64,000 bases of DNA from NCBI GenBank assembly GCA_964035795.1, contig OZ038322.1, positions 13,594,038-13,658,037 on the forward strand, given 5' to 3'. The stretch's first letter is position 1; every line of letters begins with the position of its first letter. The position numbers and the translations under genes are program-made. The stretch comes from Pterobdella sp. o SKG-2022 (Eukaryota; Annelida; Clitellata; Hirudinida; Piscicolidae). The notes below the pieces were generated by a model. The model did not search any database. It saw only the letters and a list, made by a program, of their open reading frames with translations, and was not told the DNA's origin. This document shows, one piece after another, positions 38,809-51,568 of the stretch.

Positions 38809-40164
38809 TCATTTAATGTTATTAAACGTTTGTACATGAGCGAAAATTTAAAAATAGGTCAATTAACTTTCTAGTGATATCCCAAATTCGTGTCACTATT
38901 GATAAATCTTCTCAAATGAAAATTGCTAGAAGCACATACCTCTTCATTCTTGTTATACAAAAACATTTTGAGCATTTAAAGAAATTGTTTAACTAACTTT
39001 GTATTGTTTTCTCAATAAGCAATCACCTACAGCCTATGTTGTAACTTATGAAACTTCCTATTAATAACTCATGTGAATCATTTTCAAAAATCAACAATTG
39101 ATCACACAAAAAATGAAAAAACTATAAGAAAATTTTTGAAGAATTCATTTTTTTAAATGAACTTGCTCTAGCAAGTTGTATGGGATAGAGTTTATATAAC
39201 TTACTTGGCTTTAGTTCATATGTATGTGGCTAACTCGTTGCTACAGATGGAAGTTTCTTTGAAAGATTTCATTGTTTGATAGCTCATCAATGAAATAAGT
39301 TTATAGAAAAATGTCAGATTTTTAAAAACTTGAATCGAAATTTTTTTGTCTCTAAAAGTTATTTTTATGCTTATGAAAAGTTCGAAAACAACTAGTTATT
39401 TAACCATTTTAAATACATTTTTTCAACACTGTCTCAACTTAAAACTTTCGTTTATCTTAGCTCAAGTATTTGGTGAAAATAAAATTATGTAATTTAGAAA
39501 CAATGAATCAATACATATATGAAAGTGTATTTCCGATAAGCCTTAAAGACATAATCATTAGCCGTTCTGCTAATAATAACTTCATATATAGACTAAGGTT
39601 TACTCTAAGTCATTGTTTGATAATTATTTTAAATGGTTTCAAAAAATTTTGATGCACGCAAAAACACATTATTATAAAAGGAAAATTTTTAAGAATAATG
39701 TGTAATTACTAAGTCTAGGACACTTTTTCTGCACTTTTTAAGTTGAATAAGTTAAACATTTTTGTGTCAAAATGCTTCAACTTCTTTCAGGAAACGTGTT
39801 AACATATTCGAAAGATGTTTCGTAGGTTGTGTAAGATGAAATGTGGAAAAAATTGTTTTAAATTGTATAAAATTTTTTTGTTAATGTAAATAAGATATAA
39901 GACTTTTTTGTTTCGCGTTTCCAATGATTTTTCATATTATGAACAAAATATCAATAAGTTAACGCAAAAATATCTTAAGTTATCGTTATACTTTTTAGTA
40001 TAACTCGCAAACTTTCAATAGCATTTATTATAGTTATTTTTTAAAGCCGGAATTGTGGATATTAATATTCAAACTTGAGCCTTAAAATATTCCAAAAATA
40101 TGTTAACTCAAAAAAAATAAAAATGTTGAAACCCTCGTAAAACACTTCTGGAATCACATTAATT
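34474..40164. other. Gene-poor AT-rich stretch upstream of the receptor
   Basis: It contains the presumed receptor promoter side next to 34473, but no convincing core promoter element. No domain-bearing ORF was found; short ORFs at 36069-36254, 36773-36967 and 39470-39652 look like chance. A dinucleotide (AT)n run lies at about 38777-38805. Confidence 0.5.
38777..38805. repeat. (AT)n microsatellite
   Basis: About 14 uninterrupted AT units in intergenic DNA. Confidence 0.95.
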
Positions 40165-40980
40165 ATAAAGGATGACGTCGATAAAACGAACTTACTCGCG
40201 AAAAATTTCTTATCTGTTTTTTCTCAAATTGATATACCATTCTCTAAGCTCATTCCTGTTGTCTATGTTTTTTCCCAACTTCTCCGTCTCCACCCACATC
40301 AAGATAGACTTGTTTAAAGCTAGATATCTTCAAGACTACTAGATAAAGGGGGGATTTTCTACGTTGGAATTTTCAGCATTAGTTTTGAATTTATCACTAA
40401 AGGATCATATCTTACCTGATGACTGGAAACCTAGGATTACTGTTCCAAGCTTTAAATTTATGTCTGAACGAGATACTTGCCACTATAAATCCGTATCTCT
40501 TTCATGTATTTGTTGCATTTGTCAAATATACTCTCATTGCACATCTCATCAAAATAATATAATTCAAAATATAACGTTTTTTTACAAAAAAACAACCAGT
40601 TTCTAACTATTGAAAGTAATTAACATAATAACAAAAACAGCGTAAATATCTTACAAAGGGACAAAATATATACAAACTTTTCAAAAGCCTTTGACAGAGT
40701 GATACATACAAAACTAATTAACAAACTAATATGGATCAATATTGACCTTTCAGCTATTAATTGGATGAAATTTTCGTTGACAGAGCGTAAGTTCAAAGTT
40801 ATACTTATTAACAGCTCAAAACAACTTATCTAATTAATACCATGTAGTTTCTGGTGCGCAAAAAGGTCCCATATTATTTTTTATCTTTATTAATGAATCA
40901 GCTAAAATTTTCAAATACTTAGAGACATTTTTTGATGGTGACACTAAATTAATCAGATCAAGAGCTAAACAAAATATTTT
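40165..40980 (+). mobile_element. Degenerate reverse transcriptase of a second LINE lineage
   Basis: Plus-strand reading pieces together a non-LTR reverse transcriptase with several frame breaks: LLAKNFLSVFSQID (near 40190), DHILPDDWKPRITVPSFKF and SVSLSC (40390-40510), NFSKAFDRVIHTKL with WMKFSLTERKFKVI (40676-40830), then VSGAQKGPILFFIFINE and a decayed catalytic box FDGDTK in place of FADDTK. The wording (LPDDWK, FSKAFDRV) differs from the elements at the window ends, so this is another lineage and much older by its number of breaks. Element ends were not found. Confidence 0.85.
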
Positions 40981-42911
40981 TCTTTGCTTAAGTTTTAACT
41001 ATGGTTGTTTGTTCAAAAAGTTTTTGTCCCATTATTAGGAAAATTTTGGTTAAAATATTGTTTTATGTTGACAAATTTCAAGTCAATTTTTCAGTTTTTC
41101 ATGAACTTTTGAAGTTTTTTCAGGTATTTTTTTTGTTTTGGTAAATACTTTATAAATGACTTGCGCCTTATATTGAAGAATTCCAAACTATTAAGAAAAA
41201 CGAATGGAAGAAAAAAATAAAAGACGTGAATTTAATATAAACTGTGATAATGTTTTTTGAGGAAAATCAATGTATAAGAAATTTTTAATACTTTCAAGTT
41301 ATTTAAAATTGTTGAAATTTCAACTATTTTTACAAAAATATTCATGAGATTTGTCATGTTGAGTTATTTTAGGTTTTTTTTTTTTATTATGGCTGTATTG
41401 TTTAGATTTTTTTTAAAGGTAAAAATTTCATACTCTCAAGTTAACAGTTTTAAAAAATAATTTAGTTGATTATCTCAAAATTTTTTAAAATTGTGAGTAC
41501 TTCAAATAATGTTTCGTTTCATCATGTTATTTAAATGAGCTTTATTTGATAAAAATTAATGGTATTGAGTTTTTGGTTTTAATTAAAATTTTGTAACTTC
41601 CCAATTGGTAACATGAGAATGATCAGAAAAATATGAATTCAAATTAGTTTAAATGACTGGCTTTAATTATAAACTAAAAATTTTTAATATAGAAAATAAT
41701 TTTTAGAAACATCGAATAATTTTTTCAAATATTGAATTTTATATGATTTCTCCATAATATGAGAACTTTTTGAAAAACACTTTTGTTCAAGAAATTATCT
41801 AAAATTTTCAATAATTAATACCTCATCATAATTCATTAGCGGAATATACAAAAATAACAATGTATTTTTATTAAATTAGCGTAAAAATGAAATAATTGCA
41901 TATTTAAATATTAAAAACAATGGTTTATGATAATTTTTATTGGTCAAAGTTTCATAATTCAAATTATTATTGTTTGAAATAAAATTGAATTATTTTTTAG
42001 AGATTGAGATCCTATATACAATAGAAGATTCAGAACCAATCAGTCTCAGTCTTATGATTTTCATTGCACATTTTTAGAAGAACCACACCATAAATGGAAC
42101 TAAAAAAATAACGATAAAAAAGCATATAAAAGTTCCTAGGTTTTTGAAGATGTATATGGATGACACATTCGCTATAGGTTTGATGAAAATTTTGGTGATA
42201 AAAGAAAAATGGGAGTTTTTGATGGAAGAAAAGTTCCGAAAGGCTGTTGAAAAATAGTGATTTTTGGTGGAAACAGAGAACTTAATGTGAATCTTGAGTT
42301 TTGTGAAAATAGGTGATTTATGGTGAAATCGAGTGCTTTTGACCAAATTTTATGAGTTTTTTATTTAGATATGTAAAATTCTTTTTCTTGATATAAAAAA
42401 CTGCAAAAGTTATAGAAAAATGGTTAATGAATAGAAAAAAAATTACTTTTTAAAATTAAATTTTCAAAACTGGTTTTCAATTAAATTTTTCATTCATTCG
42501 ATAGAGTCAGGTTCAAATTGAATAAAAATAATTATTTTAGACAGTTGATTCGGCACAAATATTTGAAACTGCTCATTTCCAACACCATTTAATCATTGTG
42601 ACATCTTGCTCATTGTCTTTCTGATTCTTTCTGTTTCCTTCAACATCACTCAAATCATCTTTTCAAGAAGCGTTTTTCAATATACCCTTACTTCTTTCAC
42701 TAGGTTTGACTGATTTAATGGTTGGTCTAAGATCAGTTTTAATGCTTAATTAAATTCCCATGCTTCAAACCAAAATAAAATTATTGCGTTATTTTGAATC
42801 TTATTTTTTTTATTTTTTCAATTTTTAATTAAGTTCTTGAATTCACTTTCTTCTATCCAACTATTTTTATTGTTGTTTTATTAAGAAACACTCGATCAAC
42901 TATACTGTGAG
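40981..42911. other. AT-rich stretch without a recognised gene
   Basis: Nothing convincing on either strand. A minus-strand ORF at 42074-42346 ends in a hydrophobic run (FICFFIVIFLVPFMVWFF) but has no other support. A possible 86-base minus-strand terminal exon lies at 42573-42658. Confidence 0.4.
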
Positions 42912-43379
42912 ATGGCTGTTTGTCAAGTTTTATATGCAAATTCATTCTTATTTCAATACACGACATTTCCAAATTCTCAAATAATTTTGATTATTATAAA
43001 TTTATTCATTGAAAACCACCACAAGTTTGCTCAAAGCATTGTTTTGCAAACAAACCAGCAGAGGAACAACGCGCAACTTGACTTATTCAATCAAACTCTG
43101 CACAAACAAATTTGCAGGTTTGAAAAAATGATTAGAATAGCAAACTCAATATTGAAACAGGAAAAAAAATTTCTTTGGAAAGAAAAGAAAATTTGGCACG
43201 AGAAGGTACTTATGGAAAGTTATAATAGAGATGAAAAGTTCGATTATTTTGATGAAAGGAAGTTGAAAAGAAATGAACATTTCGAAGTTGTCAAAAGTGA
43301 AAATGATGACAATCACAGCCAAAATAACTTATTTTTGACAACCTTAGAATTCAAAAACGTTTCCATCGACAGCTTTTAA
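42912..43379 (+). CDS. Unassigned ORF, charged helical protein fragment
   Basis: The ORF of 155 codons starts with a hydrophobic stretch and, from about 43030 on, reads like genuine coding sequence: a charged, probably coiled-coil stretch (ILKQEKKFLWKEKKIWHEKV) and an acidic tail ending FKNVSIDSF. The more convincing part begins behind a possible acceptor CCACCACAAG at about 43023, so the true start may be an exon boundary rather than the ATG. Immediately after the stop, a different frame reads FKTSSPSSPKPSPSSLVLFY and ends at a strong donor, GAGGAC-GTAAGG, near 43470. That suggests a further exon, or a frameshift in one coding unit. No family recognised. Confidence 0.35.
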   Translation: MAVCQVLYANSFLFQYTTFPNSQIILIIINLFIENHHKFAQSIVLQTNQQRNNAQLDLFNQTLHKQICRFEKMIRIANSILKQEKKFLWKEKKIWHEKVLMESYNRDEKFDYFDERKLKRNEHFEVVKSENDDNHSQNNLFLTTLEFKNVSIDSF

Positions 43380-44664
43380 GACATCTTCACCATCATCCCC
43401 AAAACCTTCGCCATCATCATTAGTATTATTTTATCCAATCTTATCCTTCCAAAACTATGCTCTTCCAGCTGAGGACGTAAGGATGTCTGTGTGGTTGGAT
43501 TTATTTTTAACTTGTTGTTTGAGTTTATTCTTGAAAATGATCTTCATTGATGAAAGATACTGAATAGTCATAAATGCCGGTTCTTTTTGCCAAGCTACTG
43601 ACTCAATTTTGACGTATAAAACTAAAATTTTTAAATTGATTTTATAGGTTTTGTCTATTTATAGAGTCTCATCTGATACTTTATAAATAGATGAAATCTA
43701 TAAAAACATATAATAATTTTTTGTTTGTATGGTTAAGAAATAGCACTTTTTCAAACCTCCAAAATTAAAATTTCAGAGCTATTTAACTTCATCGTTACAA
43801 AGCCTACATTAGTATATATACAAACTTTTAAAGCTCTTTTTCATCGCTTTTAAACAAACCTGGTACTCCCTATGTGCTTAGGAATAATCTTCTTTCCGTT
43901 TTGAAAGTTTTTTATATAAAAAATCTCAAAAAATGCTGTGTGTTTTGCATAGAAGAAAATTTTATTTCAGTGTTTGGGAGTTATTTAAAGTTCTATTCAA
44001 AGATCACTTCACACACAAACAATTTCAGATTCTTCGAAGTAATTCACGCGCTTATAAAACTCAAAGTATATTTTTAGGAGAAACTCTTATTTTAAACTCA
44101 ATTTTTACATAGTACTTTATTCTCAAGTTTTCCCGGTATAGCTTCACAGAGAAACGGAGGAAAACACAAAAGGCTCTGAACCTTCAACTAATGAGCTACA
44201 TCGCATCTTCGATTTCATGCTTTATAACTTTTGTTGCTTGTTGTCGATATTCGTAAAAGTTTGTTGGTTTTTGGATTATTATGATGAATAATCAATCTTC
44301 AAGCACTTAAGCTTTGTTCAATCATTTGGGAGTCGCAATGTTTTTTAAAGCCCACTTTCAAACGTATCTTTTTGAGAGTAATTTTTTAAAACTTTGAGCT
44401 CACGATAAACATAGTTAGAAGTAATGCAAAATCGTTAATAACTCAAAAAAAATAATTATATTTATTAGCTTCAATACACCAATCTGTATTCCGTCTGTAT
44501 ACCTTGGTGGAATGCTTCAAATGTTTAATTGTGAGTCTTTTAAAGTCAATTTAATAAAAATGTTTCACTCACAAATAAATAATTACTTAGCCAGTTTCAC
44601 AGAATTTTGACTCATAAATTCAATGAAAAAACTTAAAAAATCACCAAAGTAAATTTAAATTTTA

Positions 44665-45503
44665 TTAAACTCTTGTTTCGTGAAAGGCTTTGCAGTTGGT
44701 AGTTTTGCTTGGAGCAGCTGGTCTGTTGTGGGTTGCTCCTTCGTGAAGAGACGAGGTGTTGTCACTTTTCGCACTTTTCACATCACCCAAAAACAACTTT
44801 TCTCTGTTGGCGGAGATTTTTGAAAATTGTTCAACCTGAGGTTGAATCACAAGCTTGTGGGAGACCATTTGTGATTGCGAGTGTGAGGTTGGTGTATTGG
44901 GACTTGAGAAAAAATTTTGTGTCCTACTCGTGCTGTCTACAATCATTTGATTGTTATTAAATGAAACTTTTTTTGAATCAAAGTTTTTTTGCGAACTTTT
45001 ATCGTGTGATTTTTCCTCAAAACGATGTTGGCAGACGTTGAGAGTGCAGTGGTTTAGTGGAGCATGGTAAAGTTGTGAAAAGCTCTTTTTAGAGCTTGCT
45101 TTGTGAGGAAATGAATCAAGAATTTTGATTATTCCGTCTTTCATGTTTTTATTGCTTAAGAGCCACTTCACTAAGTAATATTGCGTTAAATGTAGAATAC
45201 AATCACTTACTGTTGCGAATAATAGCACACAAGCTACCACACAACAGGCCACTTTAGCTATGTGCACTATGCTATTTGCTATAAGAGAAGCCACCAGGAT
45301 GTTGGCCTCTTTGGGCACACTTCCATCAAAAAACTGTTGGAAAACTGTTTGAAACATTTCCTTGTTCGTTACATTTTTTTGAATGGAATGAATAAATTTT
45401 TTATGCCGTTCTTTTTTTGAGAAATTGGCGTAGATCTTTTCAAGTAATTTCTTGCGACATTTTTCTTCGTTGTATTCTTCGTTGATCAACAATTCAGCAT
45501 TTT
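44665..45503 (-). CDS. Terminal exon of a membrane protein, unknown family
   Basis: An acceptor TTTTTTATAG opens a 278-codon reading (phase 1) that ends at a TAA overlapping an AATAAA polyadenylation signal. The N-terminal 60 residues are charged and helical (YANFSKKERHKKFIHSIQKN). One long or two short membrane segments follow (NILVASLIANSIVHIAKVAC, then CVVACVLLFATVSDCILHL), then a Ser/Asn/Lys-rich tail. It may be the 3' end of the giant gene upstream, which has the same strand and style of composition. That exon's best donor leaves phase 2 while this acceptor needs phase 1, so an unseen exon would have to lie in 45504-48375. Confidence 0.6.
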
Positions 45504-48375
45504 CTATAAAAAATAAGAATCATTAAAAACGCATTGAAAATCTTTATTTAATTTTTAACATTCTCTAATGAACATCTAGTTTAGAATAAAAAGTTGAAAA
45601 ACTTCATAGAATATCTTGAAAATGTAATGCTTTTAAAAGAGTGTATTTGGGTGACTACATATTTTAAATTAATTAGAGTGGTAATCATCTTTGGGTTGTT
45701 TTTGCGGTGTTATATATCGAAAGTTAATATTAAAATCAATGTTTTCTTCAAGCAACTCTCTGCTCTTCATCTGATTTATGAACAAAAAAAATTCGAGAAC
45801 TACGTGAGAGTTTTCACTGAATAGAAATTAAAAAAAATACATGAAAACGTATATAATATTCATTCTATAGTTTCAAGTTCATACTACTTCTAATTAATTG
45901 TATTAGTAAAAGTTGTTTAACTTTCTCCGTAAACGACTTTTAACTCCAGGTGACTCAGTAAATAAAAGATTAAGGATCATATATTTTTGTCTATAATGTT
46001 TATGAAAAATTTAAGAAAGGTGTATGCAAGTTGTGTCTAGCGTTGATATCTGCAGTGTTTTTTGTCATATAACGAACAGAATTCCCTCACTGTGCATGAG
46101 TCTTGCAAACCATCATGAGAGTTAATCTTTTTAATAGAAAATTATCGAACTTATTCGGAATTATTAAAACGAATTATGGTTTTTCTATTTTCATCAGTTT
46201 TTTACTCAAAATTTCTTCATAATGGGAAAAACTTAAAAATTTGATTGGAAAAATTTGTGAAAAATTTTGTGTAAAATGTAAATTCTCAATAATTTGCATC
46301 ATGAAACCGAAAAATTGGTTTTTTTTTTAATTTGAAAAGTTGTCAACTCAGATTCAAATTTCATTCTAATTTCATGTTGTTTGAAACAACATTAAGCAAT
46401 AAAATTTGAATTCAAAAAAGCCATTTGAAGATCCCTAAATCTTTAAACTTTTTATGGAAGATTTCTTATTATTCGAATATTTTGCAAGGCGTGGCAATTG
46501 AATAAGTTTGGATATATTTCTTGCAGCAAAAGTTGCGATAGATAGAAGAATAATGACAAAGAAAAAAGATTATAACGTGGTGTCATGGAAGAAATTAAAA
46601 TATATCAATACGTCATCGGCCATTATTGATAAGTATCGCTATATACAAGATGTCGTTATTATTGGCAGTTAAAAAAGTTATTTTTTCAAAATTAATTTGA
46701 ATATCTTTTGCTTTACAAACCTGGAGAAAAATCATTACAATTTTTTAATAGTGTTGAGTAGTTACAAATTATTAAACAATTTTAAATTCGATTTTTTCTT
46801 CTTTAAAAAACGTCACCGTTAGATGCATTACTGTCTTTTGTGTCGAAAATGTCAAATAAATATTTTTTTGAAAACTTTTCCAAAGTTCTCATTAAAAGTA
46901 TTCAAAAATCGCATCAGCAGAGTTATTAACAAGCGGATCGTTATGGCAAAAATAATTTCCGATGCTTCAAGTTCAGGCCATTAACAGGTTTTTGGCCTCT
47001 TACAAATCTCAAAAAAATTCAATTTCAGCAAAACCATCAGAACATTGGCAACTTAATTTTTTAATTTAAATGATCATTTTTTAAATAGTCGTTTTCAATT
47101 TTATTTTATACATATCTCCAATTATCGCCTTTGCAAGAACACATTCAAGAGGTGCAACCCAAAAAATTAAACCGATTCACTAAGCATCCAAAACACCTCT
47201 AGTGCCCATGCGCAAGTTCAGTAAGTTTAGTGAAATTGAAATGAACTGAAAACAAGCTAGAATGAGATTTGATGAGTTATGTTAGTTGAGCAAGTGAAAT
47301 CGAAATAAAGTTGCTCAAATTATGTTATTTGATAAATTTCATTATTGAGTTTTATATTTCAACGAATGCAATTTCGAGGTGTGTTGGATGCATAGTTGGT
47401 TGGAGAAATCGAAGTAAATTAACAAAAAAAATTGAAATAATCAATTATCCATGTAATTCTTTTAAAAGCCAAATTTAAACTTAATTATTTCGTGCAACCA
47501 TTTTTATTAAATAATTTTTTGATTATTTGTTTATATTCTATTTTTCATTTAGTTTTTATTTATTTTTCTATTATATATTTGTATATATTTATTTGGTGGT
47601 ATTCCATGAAGTTATACTCAGCTAAGAACTCTAACCTTCAGTATACAAAGCCAACAAATGCATTCCCAAACAACGCAAACTTGATTCCTCTATGATTTGT
47701 GGGAAACTGTAGAATAATATTTTTATAAACATTTATAGGTAAAGGGAATATATATATAATTAATTTTCGTCTTTAGACATAATCACAGTTAAAAATGAAT
47801 GCTAATAATTTTTCGATACGCATCTTTATCAATTTTTTTAAACTTGTCTTTTTTTAGGCAAAGGGATTAGTTTTAGGTAATTAATATTTGTAAAAAAACT
47901 ACATTGAAGACCGATAAGGAATTTAAAAAAGCTTTTCGTAAGACCAAGTTACATTATTGATAATGCAAGTTAGTCTTACAAAAAGCTTTGCAAAGTTTTC
48001 TAGGGATCTTTTGTGTTTTTTTAATACACTTCTGTTTAGCTTAATGAATCTTCAACCTGCTGGTTAATCTTTCATCGTTTTTGAATCTACGAAATCAAAA
48101 TAAAAATCTTGTTTTTTGCTAATCATCCATTAGATGAAATGAACTTTGAAAATGATCAATATTTTGAAACTTAAAATTGCTAAAGAAATATATAAGCAAG
48201 GCAGGTTTAGGCTAATCAAATTCAAAAAAAGTTTATCTTAGTTTATGGCTGTTTGTATCAGCTTAAAAAATTAATTAGCGCAATTTTTTTCTCAAAGTCA
48301 CAGTTAATTTTAATTTTAAAATATACTACAGTCAAACTATCAAAAAAAATCAACGTGCATTTCACAAAAACTCAC
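45504..48375. other. Probable intron or intergenic DNA with a hairpin repeat
   Basis: No coding exon with matching splice sites was found on the minus strand, although one is needed if the two flanking exons belong together. A plus-strand ORF at 47492-47695 looks like chance. The palindromic element at 47929-47988 lies here. Confidence 0.45.
47929..47988. repeat. Palindromic hairpin element, copy 2
   Basis: Two 28-base arms with about four mismatches around a 4-base loop (TTGA). The left arm begins AAGCTTTTCGTAAGACCAAG. The core and the ACATTA centre match the hairpin at 21021-21087, and part of the arm recurs at 31636-31653 (TTAACGAAAAGCTTCGCA), which suggests a dispersed foldback or MITE-like family. 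Confidence 0.8.
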
Positions 48376-51300
48376 TCTTGAGAGAAAACCCAGTTTTTGA
48401 GAGTTTCAATGGACACGAAAACGACGAAGAACAAAAAACAAAGAATTAAGAGAGATACAAAAGACAAAGAAAATATGCATTTATGGAGAGATATGCAAAC
48501 AAAGCCTAGGAAGCGGAAAAACATTCGGTATTTTTTCCTTCTTTTGTTTTTGACGTCACAAAGATGTTTTTTGGAACAATATTTAGGTGTTTCTTGTGGC
48601 GAACTACAATTAGTATCGTCATCATCAAGCTTTTTCATTTCTTTGGTTTCGAGCATCAATGCATTTTTAGTTATTGGACCTGCTTTTTTCAATATATTTA
48701 TTTCTTGGTTTTTTCCAGCCTCGGAGATTTTCGGTTTTTCGATCAAAAATTGTTCACACTTAGTCAACTCGCATTGATAAACTGCGCGCAAAGGATGAAA
48801 AGCATGGTGCGGAAGGTATATTTTAATTCCACGTGAAACACAATTTTTATTTACTAAATATGCATTTGTTGAAAAGTTCTGTTGAAAACTTGTGTGGTGA
48901 TAATAAGGATAATAATATTTGCAACTCTCGTTTATCATTTTAGTGGCGTAGTAAAAACCGTTGAAAAAGAATATTCTTTCAGCGTTGTAAATTGCACTTC
49001 GTTTGCTCATTATAACGTTAAGATGCAGGTTTTCAGCCAGCCTGCAGATATGGTCAGTGAGCCTTCTAGTTATGATGAGTATGTCTAAAAGGAAGGTGAA
49101 AGAGAAAAATAACACTAATAAAGTTGGAGAAAAAATGCTTTGAAATTGTGATAAAGAAATGAAGAAGTTTGAACGTGGTGAAGAGAGGAGGGGAGGAGGG
49201 TGTGATGAAGGGCCGACTGTAAAAGCTGTGTCAGTTACTTCTGTCAAAAGCGCGTTATTTATTATTTTTTTTATTTTTTCGGTGAAATTAGTATTGCTTT
49301 TTAAATAAATTTCATATAAATTCTTTTCGCTCTTTGTGTCATACGCGTGTCCAATTAATATTTCTTCTCTGGCAGTGTTTTCATTCTTACTTAATTTTTT
49401 TAACCTTTTTATTTCAGCATTTTTTTTGGTGTTTCTCTCATTCTTTTCATAATTTAATTGATCGATGGCATAATTTTTGTATATTTTATTCTTGATTAGT
49501 TCATTTGTTTTGGGGTTAAATAGTCTTTCCCTTTTTGAGTCAATTTCAACATTTTTTTTAGCTAGCTTCTCATTGCATGCTTCGAAAAACACAAACGAAT
49601 CGAAACGTTCGCTTCTAATTTCTTTCACGATAGCATGTTTTTTGCAAATATTTCTCTTCAAAATATTTGTTTTTTTAAGTAGTTTAATGTCTTCACCATC
49701 GTATTTCATTAAGATGTTATCGATACTTGAATCGTATTTTGACCAATTTTTATGGCCTTTTACAAGGCTGGTATTGATTTTCGAACTATCAATATGACTG
49801 AGTCTTTTGTTTTCTTTATTTAATTTCCAGTTTATGTTATTGTGAAAATTAAACCTAGAAAGATATTTTCCTTTATTTTGAGCACCAGCACGGCTATACA
49901 TGGTAAAAGTACCATTGACTTGAGGGTGTGAGATTTTTTTTAATTCCGCAATCAATGCCGGTAATAAACCTTTGTAGAACATAATATACTTCATGTCCAA
50001 CTTCTTTAAATATTCAAGCACGTATTTCAATAACATATTCACAGTCTCTGCTTCGTTTGATAGTCCAGCCTCAGAGTCCCAAGACTTGATTGGGTCGAGA
50101 TGCATTAATAAATTCTTCAGACGTTTGTCAGGAAGTCCGTCAATACTTTTCAAAAAAGAAACATCGGCTTTTTGCTCGACAATATTCGCAGCCTTCAAGG
50201 GAGGGATGAGCCATTTAAAACGCTTGTAGGTGTCTTTCGAGACATTTAAATACACCGTTTTAGGAATTTTAAAAGTGAAAAAGTCTGGAAACGTTTTAAT
50301 TTGGGTTTTATTTGTTTTATCATTTCCCTCAGATTCGTTTATTAGTATATTTAATTGTGTAGTGACTTCTCTAGCATTTGGAAAAAGATCTTTTTGGAAT
50401 TTTTTAGATTTTATAGGACTATTAAATACATCCATTTCCTTTTTGATGTTGCTTGTGTGTGTTTTAAAAATTTTCATTATTTCCTTGTCAATAATTTCTT
50501 CTATATGAACTTTTTTGCTTAAATAGTATGACTCAATATCGTCCTTAATTTGAAAAATATCATTGAAAACTTTGAAATGGCAACAATCACTTGTTCCCTT
50601 AAATAGCATTTTTTTATCTTCCGCTGCTTCGTTATTATCATCTTTGGAAGCAGCCGTGATAAATATTGTGATCATTATTGTAAAAGTAAAAGTTGCGGTT
50701 ACAGAGATGAAAAAGATAAAAAAATAATAGGCATAAATGATGATGCTGATGTTTTTGAATGCTTTTTTTAAATGTTTATTTTTCAGAGTTGTATTTCTAA
50801 AAGTGTTACTTACAATATCTTTTGTAAATCTGTCATTAATCGAAAAATTTGTTTTACATTCGAGTTTGTTTGTGTTCATACAAAGTTCGTGAACTTTCTT
50901 TATTTCTTTATCGAGATGTGTAATATTGTCTTTCGCTTGTTTTTGAGCGTTAACATTCATTTTCTCGCAACCTTCATGGCTTCCTTCATCTGGATTTGTT
51001 TGTCGTAACTGTTCAGTCCTATGAACTGTTCTGTCTTGCAAAGTTTGTGCGAACTCATTGGGCGCAGAATTATTTTCTTTGCAGTTTTCTTGAATATTCT
51101 GCCTTCTATGTAACTCGCTAGTCCAGTTTTGAACGTAATGATGAAAAAAAAGTTGATAAAGCAGTTTAAACAAGCAAATTAACATTATGAAGATGAACAA
51201 CATAGATAACCATACGAAAACAAAATATAAGTTTTCTAAAACAAAATTATGTGATGTACTATCAAAATGGCATTTAAGATTTTTTGTAGAACGTTTGCTT

Positions 51301-51568
51301 CTCGAAAGGAGCGGCATTAACAGATGGAAAGACAAAGCTTCATGAGTGTCGTTGAGAATGAGTTCAAGGCTTTGGAAGGAACTGCTCAAATTGTGGTTAT
51401 GTTGAGGTGCGAGGGATACGTTTGCTCGAAGCATCAATGGATTGATCGGCAAGTAAAGACTCAGATGAAATTTGGTTGGACACATAATTAAAAGATCGTA
51501 TTTAAGAAGAGTATCGTTTTTTCTTTTTAAGGTTGCGCCGATATAAGAAGGACATGTGGAAACTTCCC
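48376..51568 (-). other. Giant exon 2 of the orphan gene: multi-pass region
   Basis: Counting from the in-exon Met at 51485, hydrophobic segments lie at about residues 86-114 (YFVFVWLSMLFIFIMLICLF), 246-279 (IIIYAYYFFIFFISVTATFT), 778-800 (PTLLVLFFSFTFLLDILII) and 988-1030 (SFVSLLILCFLFFVVFV). Between the second and third is a 500-residue charged region containing a globular-looking part (TYKRFKWLIPPLKAANIVEQ). Between the third and fourth are several Cys and aromatic residues. The exon ends at a strong donor, CAAGA-GTGAGT. Confidence 0.65.

Noticed and set aside
39160..39177. 18-base palindrome AACTTGCTCTAGCAAGTT
   Set aside because: Arms of only seven to nine bases; expected by chance and unrelated to the hairpin family.
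42573..42658. Minus-strand 86-base candidate terminal exon (DLSDVEGNRKNQKDNEQDV)
   Set aside because: Acceptor TTGAAAAG is weak and no upstream exon with matching phase was found.
47492..47695. Plus-strand ORF of 67 codons
   Set aside because: Hydrophobic T-rich start and no recognisable domain; likely chance.
48397..51008. Many plus-strand ORFs of 60-126 codons
   Set aside because: They are antisense shadows of the giant minus-strand exon; their composition (Phe/Ser-rich) is the complement of Lys/Asn/Glu codons.
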